A stretch of DNA of 19,253 nt from the NCBI GenBank assembly GCA_013336205.1, contig JAAXUD010000006.1:1-19253 (forward strand). Direction: 5' to 3'. The notes under the pieces are model-generated. The model made no database searches, had not been told where the DNA came from, and was given only the letters and a program-made list of their open reading frames with translations. Below are positions 1 to 6,820 of this stretch, piece after piece. Source of the DNA: Lentimicrobium sp. (GTDB lineage Bacteria > Bacteroidota > Bacteroidia > Bacteroidales > Lentimicrobiaceae). A program made the position numbers and the translations under genes. How positions within the stretch are numbered: the first letter of the stretch is position 1; the number at the start of each line of letters is the position of its first letter.

Positions 1-1462
1 TCAGATAATTTACGGCAAAAGCGGTGTCACCGGTATAACTGAAGTATTCATACATCATCAGCGTTTGTTCGATGCCGCTTTGAAAGTGATAAGTTATATA
101 GGTGCATTCATCAAGCGGATTTTTTCTTAATTCGAAGGGTGTCCAGCCATAATGCGCGCTTATATCGGTTCCCCAGGGAGTAACTGTTTCAGGGAAAAAA
201 GCCCCATCGTGATTGAAGTATTTCCGGGTTCTGTATTTAGCCAGTGGCAGCATGCTTTTATAGAAAGAGAACCAGGGCAGCATCAGGTCGTAATCACCCT
301 GCGCAAGCATTGGCCAGTAGATCAGGCGCTGGTTCTGATGCCAGAATCCACAACCGCCCCATTGCCGGTAGTCCGGATTTTCTTTAATGCCATAACTGAA
401 GATAGATCCATTGAATTTTATCGGCCAGGAGCCCCGGCCGGCGCAGGCATTCATGTAACGGCTCAGGTTGTAACCCCTGGCAACTTCCCACCCCTGGTCA
501 TGCGTGCCTTTGGGATTTATGATATCTATGCTGCTGCGGCTCCAGAATTTGTTCCACCAGTCGAGATGCCGGGCCCAGGCTTTGAAATACTCAATTTTGT
601 CGCAATGATCAATGAGTTGGTCCATTTGTTCAATCCAGCTTTCCTGAGTAGCCGGTTGCAGGGTGAGTGCATATATTTCAACCGATTGATTCCTGGCAGG
701 CTTAATGGATTGCAGGTTAAATTGATCATCAGCCCGGAATCCTTTCCCCTGAAATGTAATTCCAAAAATTCTGTCTCGCAATGGATTCGAATTTAGCGGC
801 TCATATTCTCCCATCCCCTGAAGTTGCATGTTTACTTTAAAGCCATCTGGAAAAACAGTCCGGTTTTTGTGATATGCATAAACTCTATCTGCCTGTTTTA
901 CAAGGGTGTCCGGATACGTGCAGGTAGGGTGCGGGTTAGGGCCATAAAGGTTATGAAACAAATCGCTGACCTGGGTTTTTTCAAGCTGGTTGATGGATGT
1001 TCGCCAGATCCCGGGAATTACCTGCAGGATAAAATCCTGCTTCCCCTTAGCTTCTATATGCACAACCGGATGGTTTGCATCCACCCATAACTTCAGCACA
1101 AGCCATTTGCCCATATTTATATCAATTGTGCTTTGGTGTAATCTGAGTACCTGATTAAATGAGCTGTCGCTGGCGAATGGGGCGGGTGTGATATGAAGCC
1201 GAATTCCGGCTGGCTTAACAAGGTTGGCATTCTCGTCAAAACTGTCGGTTTTGCCAATCAGCAGGAAAATGTCACCGTTTTTTTCAACCCATACATTCAG
1301 CCCGACATCACCGTTGCCGGTTGGCATCGATCCGGTGAAATCCTTCGAAGGCGCTGTCCATTCAACATTGTATGTTTCAATCCAGCTGTCTTTAAATAAC
1401 TGCGCATTTAAAGTGCATTGAATCAAAGATATAAATAAAATAATGGATGCCCTGAATTTCAC
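1..1462 (-). CDS. Secreted DUF5703 / GH95-like carbohydrate-active protein, 3' end cut by window
   Basis: Reading the minus strand from a GTG at 1462 gives 487 codons with no stop; the frame leaves the window, so the C-terminus is missing. The first 21 residues (VKFRASIILF...LNAQ) look like a Sec signal peptide, which supports the GTG; the next in-frame ATG lies deep in the conserved domain. Residues 28-85 match the N-terminal pattern of DUF5703 proteins: an NVEWTAPS stretch, then MPTGNGDVGLNVW, then a lysine-threonine-aspartate motif. Residues 362-386 (NPDYRQWGGCGFWHQNQRL) resemble the catalytic (alpha/alpha)6-barrel region of GH95-type glycosidases. The likely role is periplasmic or outer-membrane-associated polysaccharide breakdown; the substrate cannot be told. 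No SusC/SusD pair is visible, but the downstream side lies outside the window. Confidence 0.82.
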   Translation of the reverse strand, partial: MKFRASIILFISLIQCTLNAQLFKDSWIETYNVEWTAPSKDFTGSMPTGNGDVGLNVWVEKNGDIFLLIGKTDSFDENANLVKPAGIRLHITPAPFASDSSFNQVLRLHQSTIDINMGKWLVLKLWVDANHPVVHIEAKGKQDFILQVIPGIWRTSINQLEKTQVSDLFHNLYGPNPHPTCTYPDTLVKQADRVYAYHKNRTVFPDGFKVNMQLQGMGEYEPLNSNPLRDRIFGITFQGKGFRADDQFNLQSIKPARNQSVEIYALTLQPATQESWIEQMDQLIDHCDKIEYFKAWARHLDWWNKFWSRSSIDIINPKGTHDQGWEVARGYNLSRYMNACAGRGSWPIKFNGSIFSYGIKENPDYRQWGGCGFWHQNQRLIYWPMLAQGDYDLMLPWFSFYKSMLPLAKYRTRKYFNHDGAFFPETVTPWGTDISAHYGWTPFELRKNPLDECTYITYHFQSGIEQTLMMYEYFSYTGDTAFAVNYL

Positions 1463-1782
1463 CTTTAGCCGTCTTTTTTGGTTAAACTTTAGGAGTTATA
1501 ATTTCAGGTAAAGTTGATAAAAATTTTTAATAACTTAATTATTTCTGATGAATAATCTGTAACAAATCGATCTTAAAACTTCTTTAGATCGATTGTCGGA
1601 AAAAGTCCTGAAAATGTCAGTTTATAAAATAATAGTGAATATAGTATCTGATCAGGTGAATCGTATCTATACCAAACCGTCCGGCGTGTATTGCACCTCG
1701 TATTGAATTACGGATAAGAATATTTCTTGATTACAAAAAACTTTACTTCATAACTTAAGAACCAGCACCAGGTTTTGTGTGC
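1463..1782. other. 320-nt intergenic region with one inverted repeat
   Basis: AT-rich spacer between the mazG stop and the DUF5703 gene, both on the minus strand. No convincing small ORF, tRNA or strong terminator was seen, and no exact TAnnTTTG element on the minus strand. The one clear structure is the inverted repeat at 1565-1594, listed separately. Confidence 0.6.
1565..1594. promoter_or_regulatory. 9-bp perfect inverted repeat, possible operator
   Basis: AATCGATCT (1565-1573) is matched by AGATCGATT (1586-1594) with a 12-nt spacer. It lies about 100 nt upstream of the DUF5703 start codon and about 190 nt downstream of the mazG stop. There is no T-run on either side, so an operator is a better guess than a terminator. 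It contains two ATCGAT cores. Confidence 0.35.
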
Positions 1783-2568
1783 TCACTCCTTCGCCTTGGC
1801 CTCGTTCCAGAAAACATCCAGCTCAGCCAGTGTCATATCGTGCATCGACCTGCCTGCAAGGTTTGCTTGTTGTTCAATATAATTGAAACGGCGGATAAAC
1901 TTCTTATTGGTGCGTTCAAGCGCATCTTCGGGGTTTACTTCAATAAAACGGGCATAATTTATAAGCGCGAAAAGCAGGTCGCCAAATTCATCTTCTATTT
2001 TTTCAGGCGTACCGTTCAGTTTCTCATATTGCAGTTCATTCAGTTCCTCTTGAACCTTGTCCCAAACCTGGCCTACATGATCCCAGTCGAAACCAACACC
2101 ACGGGCTTTCTCCTGGATTCTGTATGCCTTCACCATGGCCGGAAGCGATGCAGGGACGCCCTCAAGCACTGTTTTGGGGTTATCTCCATTGTTGCCTTTT
2201 TCAGTCAGTTTTATCTTTTCCCAGTTGTTTTTAACAGTCTCAGCATCGTTTGCTGTAACATCAGCGTATATATGCGGATGACGACGAACGAGCTTATCGC
2301 AAATGCCGTTGAGCACATCGGTAATATTAAAAGCATTTTGTTCCGAAGCTATTTTCGAATAAAAAACAAGATGCAGCATCAGATCTCCTAATTCGCCCTT
2401 TATTCCGTTCATGTCCTTTTCCAGGATAGCGTCACTTAGTTCATAAGTTTCTTCAATGGTAAGGTAGCGCAAGGTTTCAAGGGTTTGCTTTTTGTCCCAG
2501 GGGCAACCGGCCCTTAGTTCATCCATTATAGTAAGCAGGCGTTCAAATGCAGTTAGCCGGGAGTCCAT
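1783..2568 (-). CDS. mazG: Nucleoside triphosphate pyrophosphohydrolase MazG
   Basis: The 261-residue protein has the two-domain layout of long MazG proteins, which hydrolyse (d)NTPs to NMP and pyrophosphate as house-cleaning enzymes in the cytoplasm. Domain 1 shows CPWDKKQT (22-29), the metal-binding EExxE as EETYE (39-43) and the ExxD pair in GELGD (58-62). Domain 2 has QEELNEL near residue 175 and EDEFGDLLF near 195, again with the acidic pairs. The N-terminus (ERLLTIMDELR before CPWD) matches the family, so the ATG at 2568 is the natural start. That ATG lies inside the last unit of a heptanucleotide array, and the upstream 230 nt consist almost wholly of short tandem repeats. Confidence 0.95.
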   Translation of the reverse strand: MDSRLTAFERLLTIMDELRAGCPWDKKQTLETLRYLTIEETYELSDAILEKDMNGIKGELGDLMLHLVFYSKIASEQNAFNITDVLNGICDKLVRRHPHIYADVTANDAETVKNNWEKIKLTEKGNNGDNPKTVLEGVPASLPAMVKAYRIQEKARGVGFDWDHVGQVWDKVQEELNELQYEKLNGTPEKIEDEFGDLLFALINYARFIEVNPEDALERTNKKFIRRFNYIEQQANLAGRSMHDMTLAELDVFWNEAKAKE

Positions 2569-2607
2569 AAGTTGAAGTACAAAGTTTAAAGTAAAAAGTT
2601 AAAATAA
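2566..2607. repeat. Degenerate heptanucleotide array at the mazG start codon
   Basis: On the minus strand the units are 7 nt variants of ACTTTTT/ACTTTAA, read in register: AACTTTT, TACTTTA, AACTTTG, TACTTCA, then ACTTATG. The last unit contains the mazG start codon. The same word family recurs at 4257-4291 and 5158-5200, and the unit ACTTATG occurs identically at 5193-5199. Confidence 0.7.
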
Positions 2608-2610
2608 TTA

Positions 2611-2690
2611 CAGAATTTCAGAATTACAGGGTTACAGAATTTCAGAATTTCAGAATTTCAGGGTTACAGGGTTACAGAATTTCAATGTTT
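2611..2690. repeat. Mosaic octanucleotide tandem array
   Basis: Ten consecutive 8-nt units in perfect register. Six are CAGAATTT-type at units 1, 4, 5, 6, 9 and (degenerate, CAATGTTT) 10; three are CAGGGTTA (units 3, 7, 8); unit 2 is the hybrid CAGAATTA. The two words share CAG and TT positions but alternate irregularly. It lies between two heptanucleotide arrays in the mazG leader. Confidence 0.9.
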
Positions 2691-2700
2691 GCTACTAGTT

Positions 2701-2798
2701 CCATGCCCCATGCTCCATGCTATTTGCTCTGTGCCCTGTGCACTTTGCCCTGTGCCCTGTGCCCTGTGCTCTGTGCTCTGTGCCCTGTGCCCTGTGCC
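2701..2798. repeat. Heptanucleotide tandem array (CTGTGCC / CCATGCT type)
   Basis: Fourteen 7-nt units with no register slip. The first three are CCATGCC or CCATGCT, the fourth is ATTTGCT, and the other ten are CTGTGCC, CTGTGCT, CTGTGCA or CTTTGCC. All share the pattern NNNTGCN. On the minus strand (mazG sense) it reads as GGCACAG units, with GGG tracts where units join. Confidence 0.93.
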
Positions 2799-2811
2799 TT
2801 TTAAAGTTTTG

Positions 2812-2819
2812 CAAAGTTA
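2812..2819 (-). promoter_or_regulatory. Putative -7 element for mazG
   Basis: On the minus strand this reads TAACTTTG, an exact fit to the Bacteroidota -7 consensus TAnnTTTG. I see no good TTTG at the usual distance upstream. If used, it would make the mazG leader about 240 nt long and place all three repeat arrays inside it. Confidence 0.4.
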
Positions 2820-2844
2820 AGTATTTTAACGGGGCCGGATTTCG

Positions 2845-2852
2845 TATTTTTG
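2845..2852 (+). promoter_or_regulatory. Putative -7 element for the PagL-like gene
   Basis: TATTTTTG matches TAnnTTTG exactly and lies 32 nt before the GTG start at 2885, a normal distance. The matching -33 TTTG is not clear. It is divergent from the mazG element at 2812-2819. Confidence 0.45.
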
Positions 2853-2884
2853 TTGATTGCTGTTAAACTGCCGAACTATCTCCT

Positions 2885-4054
2885 GTGAAAAAAGGTTTTT
2901 TTGATTTTACTTTTCTGCTAAGATTAATCCGGCTTCTGTTGGGTGCATTATTATTGTTGATATTCACTAACAATCTGAATGCGCAGAAGCAACGTTTTCA
3001 GGCGGCCAATCTTCTGTTCGAACCCAGGGTTAATTATGGATTTCTGATCGCCCACCATATTGAAATGGAAATCTATAACAGCCATTTTCCTTCTTTTGAA
3101 TTTTCGATAGCCCGGGCTACTTATGGAAAGCAGCAGTGGGAAGCGCTTTATAATTACCCGGTAACCGGACTAACTTATTGGACTGCCTGGCTGGGTAATT
3201 CGCCTGATCTGGGACAGGCTCACGCAATTTTTCCTTTTATCAGGTTTCCCTGGATAAAAAGTAACAATACAGAGCTTAGCTTCAGGCTTGGTGCTGGCGT
3301 TGCTTACCTGACCAAATATTTCGACCGGCTTGATAATTATAAATACAATGCAATTGGTTCTCACCTGAATGCAGCGATTAACCTGATGGTGGAATACCGG
3401 TGGAAACCACTCAACTACCTTCAGCTTTCGGCCGGGGTACAGCTGATGCACTTCTCCAATGGTTCAACTAAAACACCTAACTTCGGTTTAAATGTACCTT
3501 CGCTGAGTGGAGGTGTTGCTTTCAGGATAAATAAAGAAAACAGTTACATTCGCCGGAGAGCCCGTCCCGACCTTACTATGTTTGAGTTTGATGGAAAAAA
3601 ATTCCTCGAAATGAAAATCGGAACAACCTTTGCCATCAAACAAATCGGTGATATTGATGGTGCCCGTTATAGTGTTTATGCCGGCTTCCTGAGTGCTACA
3701 AAGAACATTGGGTATAAGCACAAACTTGGTTTGTGTTTTGATTTATCCTGGGATGGATCAGACGCACTGCTCGTTAATAAAACCGACCCGGAACCTTACA
3801 AGCAGTCAGCACTTACTAAGCCAGGCTTTAGCGCCGCCTATGAATTGGTGCTTGCACGCATGTCATTTGCTTTTAATCTTGGGTTTTATGTTGGTGGAAA
3901 AGATAAAAGCGAAGGCTTAACATATTACAAGGCTGGTATTAATTATCTGATTACCAAGAATCTATTTGCGAATCTAACTTTGAAAACGCATTATGCAAGG
4001 GCTGATTTTGTCGGTTTAGGCCTCGGCTATCGGTTCAGGTGGATTTATTACTAA
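2885..4054 (+). CDS. Acyloxyacyl hydrolase / lipid A 3-O-deacylase (PagL-like) outer-membrane barrel
   Basis: 389 residues starting at GTG; residues 1-34 form a signal peptide with a Leu-rich core ending in LNAQ. Around residues 189-192 the sequence HFSNGS matches the PagL catalytic His-x-Ser-Asn motif (His189, Ser191), which removes the 3-O acyl chain of lipid A in the outer membrane. Alternating aromatic and polar strands and the terminal RWIYY fit a beta-barrel. PagL itself is about 170-190 residues; this protein is twice that, with a further barrel-like half (about 230-389) after the catalytic region, as in other Bacteroidota members. Lipid A is therefore the expected substrate, but enzymatic activity is inferred from the motif alone. 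It stands alone, divergent from mazG. Confidence 0.75.
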   Translation: MKKGFFDFTFLLRLIRLLLGALLLLIFTNNLNAQKQRFQAANLLFEPRVNYGFLIAHHIEMEIYNSHFPSFEFSIARATYGKQQWEALYNYPVTGLTYWTAWLGNSPDLGQAHAIFPFIRFPWIKSNNTELSFRLGAGVAYLTKYFDRLDNYKYNAIGSHLNAAINLMVEYRWKPLNYLQLSAGVQLMHFSNGSTKTPNFGLNVPSLSGGVAFRINKENSYIRRRARPDLTMFEFDGKKFLEMKIGTTFAIKQIGDIDGARYSVYAGFLSATKNIGYKHKLGLCFDLSWDGSDALLVNKTDPEPYKQSALTKPGFSAAYELVLARMSFAFNLGFYVGGKDKSEGLTYYKAGINYLITKNLFANLTLKTHYARADFVGLGLGYRFRWIYY

Positions 4055-4121
4055 AGCCTGAATTTTGACTATGGTTGAAATATTGAAAGAATTTATTTGA
4101 GGTAGCTAACTGAATTGAAAC

Positions 4122-4985
4122 ATGCTTAAGCATAAGAATTTTTCCGGATTTAAATCTTTTGAAAGAGCTTTTTCAGCCACCTTTCCTGGACTTTATTCCA
4201 ATTATTTTTCAGGTATTATAACCTTTATAAAATGCCGCAGACATAACACTGCATGTACTTTTTACTTTTTACTTTTTACTTTTTACTTGTTAAGCGCCTG
4301 CACCCGCGAACAGCTCGACGACTGTTTCACCAGCACAGGGCCGCAGATTACCGAAGATCGCCCGGTTTCAGCATTTAACAGTATTGAATTGTATGATAAT
4401 GTTAATCTGGTGCTGCTGTCTGGAACTGAGCCTGAACTCAGGGTGGAAGGTGGTAAGAATGTTATAGATGCAGTTAAAACCGATATTAACGATAGCACCC
4501 TGATTATACACAATACGATGACTTGCAACTGGGTTCGCAATTTCAAAAAGGAACTCACCGTGTATGTTACCGTTACCGGTTTATATCAAATCAGGTACGA
4601 AGGTTCCGGCGACATCAGCACACAAAGTCAGTTGACATTCGATTCGCTTCAGGTAAATGTATGGGGCGGTGCGGGCTCTTTTAATCTTGACCTCAACGTA
4701 ACAAATCTGAAACTGGCCTTGCACTATGGCACAGTAGATTTCAATATCAAAGGTAACGCCTTGATAACAACCATTTTTGCAAATAGCTATGGGCCTTTTT
4801 ATTGTGACGGGCTGATGTCCAATATAGTTTATATACGTAATAGCGGAACCAACAATTGCTATGTGCATGCAAGGGATATTCTTGAAGTAGAGATTACTTC
4901 AGTCGGGGATATCTACTACTCCGGAGATCCTTACGATGTTAAGAGCAATATTACCGGCAGTGGCAAATTTGTAAAAATTGAATAA
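4122..4985 (+). CDS. Head-GIN domain (DUF2807) lipoprotein with repeat-encoded signal peptide
   Basis: Residues about 75-287 form a DUF2807 'putative auto-transporter adhesin, head GIN' domain: a beta-helix-like series of short strands, starting with the pattern FNSIELYDNVNLVLLSG and ending in the typical GSGKFVKIE. The hydrophobic segment TFYFLLFTFYLLSAC ends in a lipobox with Cys60, so a surface or periplasmic lipoprotein is likely. The start is uncertain: the ATG at 4122 leaves a 45-residue polar extension before the hydrophobic core, unusually long, and no other in-frame start exists in between. The core is encoded by a perfect 7-nt repeat (4257-4291). A second ATG at 4253 sits directly before the repeat but one frame off. 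Function within the family is not established. Confidence 0.8.
   Translation: MLKHKNFSGFKSFERAFSATFPGLYSNYFSGIITFIKCRRHNTACTFYFLLFTFYLLSACTREQLDDCFTSTGPQITEDRPVSAFNSIELYDNVNLVLLSGTEPELRVEGGKNVIDAVKTDINDSTLIIHNTMTCNWVRNFKKELTVYVTVTGLYQIRYEGSGDISTQSQLTFDSLQVNVWGGAGSFNLDLNVTNLKLALHYGTVDFNIKGNALITTIFANSYGPFYCDGLMSNIVYIRNSGTNNCYVHARDILEVEITSVGDIYYSGDPYDVKSNITGSGKFVKIE
4257..4291 (+). repeat. Coding heptanucleotide array (ACTTTTT)4 plus one variant unit
   Basis: Four perfect ACTTTTT units followed by ACTTGTT lie inside the DUF2807 gene. Since 7 is not a multiple of 3, every reading frame of the plus strand gives the same cyclic peptide (T-F-Y-F-L-L-F), hydrophobic and free of stops. The tract encodes the core of the lipoprotein signal peptide. 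The same unit occurs in noncoding arrays at 2566-2607 and 5158-5200. Confidence 0.9.
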
Positions 4986-5016
4986 CCAGAAAGATATCAA
5001 AAAGCCAGAAGTGAAT

Positions 5017-5046
5017 AAAAAAAGGGAATCCGCAAGGATTCCCTTT
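5017..5046. terminator. Bidirectional intrinsic terminator between convergent genes
   Basis: AAAGGGAATCC (5021-5031) pairs perfectly with GGATTCCCTTT (5036-5046) around a GCAA tetraloop. On the minus strand the stem is followed by a run of seven T, so it should end the proS transcript; on the plus strand the tail is weaker (TTTATAATTTA) but could serve the DUF2807 gene. Confidence 0.85.
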
Positions 5047-5157
5047 ATAATTTATAAACAGACTATAAGCTTTGTTCTGATATTAAGTCGGTTAAAAAAT
5101 GACACATTGAAGAAAATGAAAGATTGTCATTCAATCGGCTTTCTAAAATAACATTCA

Positions 5158-5200
5158 ACTTTTTGCTTTAGACTTTTTACTTTTTACTTTAGACTTATGA
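5158..5200. repeat. Heptanucleotide array abutting the proS stop codon
   Basis: On the plus strand six 7-nt units follow in register: ACTTTTT, GCTTTAG, ACTTTTT, ACTTTTT, ACTTTAG, ACTTATG. The array ends one base before the complement of the proS TAG (5201-5203). It lies between the proS stop and its terminator at 5017-5046. Confidence 0.85.
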
Positions 5201-6676
5201 CTAGTAAGCCCTTGCAAACACCACCCTCTTTGCTGAAGGTTTTCCGGTAAGGATACATTTCCCTTCTTCAGGTTTTGAATCGAGGAGGATACAGCGGATT
5301 GTTGCCTTGGTCTTTTCTTTGATCTCTTGTTCCGTTTCAGGTGTACCATCCCAGTGTGCCAGAATAAAACCGCCTTTATTGTCAAGCAGGTCATTGAATT
5401 CTTCCCAGCTATCAGCGTTTGTCGTCATAGTTTCCCTGAAATCAAGGGCTTTCTGGAAAAGATTGTCCTGAATACTTTGTAACAGGTGTTCAACCTTGGT
5501 TTCGATGTCCTGCAACTGGTAAGTAGCTTTTTCGAGGGTGTCGCGGCGCGAAACTTCCACCGTACCGTTTTCCAGATCACGTGGGCCTATAACCAGCCTC
5601 ACCGGCACTCCCTTAAATTCATATTCATTGAATTTCCAGCCTGGCTTGTAAGTGTCACGATCGTCGTATTTAACTGAAATGCCCTTTGCCTGCAGATTTT
5701 TCTTTATCTCGTTAACTTTAACTGTTATTGCGGCAAGTTGCTCATCATTTTTTGAAATTGGAATGATAACAACCTGTGTAGGAGCCAATTTTGGAGGAAG
5801 TACCAGCCCATTGTCATCGGAATGCGCCATAATAAGCGCACCAATAAGCCTGGTTGAAACACCCCAGGAGGTCGCCCACACATGTTCAAGCTTATTTTCT
5901 TTACTTAAAAACTTAACATCGAAGGCTTTGGCAAAATTCTGGCCAAGAAAATGTGAAGTGCCTGCCTGTAAAGCTTTACCATCCTGCATTAATGCTTCAA
6001 TACAATATGTTTCAACTGCACCGGCAAAACGTTCGTTGGGAGATTTTACCCCTTTAAGTACGGGGACAGCCATGAAATTCTCCACAAAGTCGGCGTAAAC
6101 ATTCAGCATCTGTTCGGTCTCAGCAATTGCTTCTTCAGCGGTTGCATGCGCAGTATGACCTTCCTGCCATAGAAATTCAGCAGTGCGCAGAAAAAGCCTG
6201 GTGCGCATTTCCCAGCGAACAACGTTGGCCCACTGGTTGATCAACAGCGGCAAATCACGGTATGATTGTATCCAGGTGCGGTAAGTGTCCCAGATAATTG
6301 TTTCTGAAGTTGGTCTTACGATCAGTTCTTCTTCAAGTTTAGCAGTTTCATCTACAATAACGCCTTTGCCATTCGGATCCTGTTTTAGCCGGTAATGAGT
6401 AACCACCGCACACTCTTTGGCAAAACCTTCAACATGGCTGGCCTCTTTACTAAAGAATGATTTAGGAATAAACAAAGGGAAATAGGCATTTTCGTGACCG
6501 GTATCTTTGAACATTTTGTCCAGTGCAGCCTGCATCTTTTCCCAGATTGCATACCCATAGGGTTTTATTACCATGCAGCCTCTAACTGCTGAATTTTCAG
6601 CCATATTGGCCTTAATTACGAGATCATTGTACCATTGAGAATAATTCTCAGCTCTTGTAGGAAAATCTTTAGCCAT
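5201..6676 (-). CDS. proS: Prolyl-tRNA synthetase, archaeal/eukaryal type
   Basis: This 491-residue class II synthetase charges tRNA-Pro with proline using ATP. The N-terminus ([15 protein letters not shown]) and the lack of the bacterial editing insertion mark the short archaeal/eukaryal form that Bacteroidota use. Visible motifs are RPTSETIIW (121-129), motif 2 as [20 protein letters not shown] (154-173) and motif 3 with [16 protein letters not shown] (272-287). The anticodon-binding domain follows, then a C-terminal domain ending in VVFARAY; only two cysteines (in IRCI and GKCI) remain of the zinc site known in archaeal forms. The ATG at 6676 gives the usual N-terminus. It is divergent from the Tyr-rich lipoprotein gene and convergent with the DUF2807 gene. 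Confidence 0.97.
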   Translation of the reverse strand: MAKDFPTRAENYSQWYNDLVIKANMAENSAVRGCMVIKPYGYAIWEKMQAALDKMFKDTGHENAYFPLFIPKSFFSKEASHVEGFAKECAVVTHYRLKQDPNGKGVIVDETAKLEEELIVRPTSETIIWDTYRTWIQSYRDLPLLINQWANVVRWEMRTRLFLRTAEFLWQEGHTAHATAEEAIAETEQMLNVYADFVENFMAVPVLKGVKSPNERFAGAVETYCIEALMQDGKALQAGTSHFLGQNFAKAFDVKFLSKENKLEHVWATSWGVSTRLIGALIMAHSDDNGLVLPPKLAPTQVVIIPISKNDEQLAAITVKVNEIKKNLQAKGISVKYDDRDTYKPGWKFNEYEFKGVPVRLVIGPRDLENGTVEVSRRDTLEKATYQLQDIETKVEHLLQSIQDNLFQKALDFRETMTTNADSWEEFNDLLDNKGGFILAHWDGTPETEQEIKEKTKATIRCILLDSKPEEGKCILTGKPSAKRVVFARAY

Positions 6677-6738
6677 TACTTATTTGTGGTATAGTATTTG
6701 TTATTTTTCGGGAGTGCAAACATCCCGCGAAAGCGGCA

Positions 6739-6746
6739 CAAAATTA
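6739..6746 (-). promoter_or_regulatory. Putative -7 element for proS
   Basis: On the minus strand this reads TAATTTTG, an exact TAnnTTTG match, about 60 nt upstream of the proS ATG. The -33 TTTG is not at a standard distance. Confidence 0.4.
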
Positions 6747-6805
6747 ATAAATTTAACGCAGTTAAAACATCTGACAAATACCAGACCAACCAATACTGCA
6801 AATCA

Positions 6806-6815
6806 AAGGGAGGAC
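6806..6815 (+). promoter_or_regulatory. Strong Shine-Dalgarno sequence for the Tyr-rich lipoprotein
   Basis: AAAGGGAGGA precedes the ATG at 6821 by about 6 nt. It is the only clear purine-rich ribosome binding site in the window and decides the start over the upstream in-frame ATG at 6698. Confidence 0.7.
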
Positions 6816-6820
6816 TTAAA

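Noticed and set aside
152..796. Plus-strand ORF of 214 codons
   Set aside because: It is antisense to the DUF5703 frame, which has a signal peptide and family motifs; the plus-strand protein has no recognisable features.
1777..2391. Plus-strand ORF of 204 codons
   Set aside because: It is a shadow of mazG on the opposite strand.
2701..2798. G-quadruplex on the minus strand of the heptad array
   Set aside because: Only three GGG tracts follow each other with 4-nt gaps; the next is 18 nt away, so the canonical four-tract pattern is not met.
2611..2798. CRISPR array
   Set aside because: The periods are 7 and 8 nt with no spacers, and no cas gene is present.
5652..6098. Plus-strand ORF of 148 codons
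   Set aside because: It is antisense to proS, whose conserved motifs cover the same bases.
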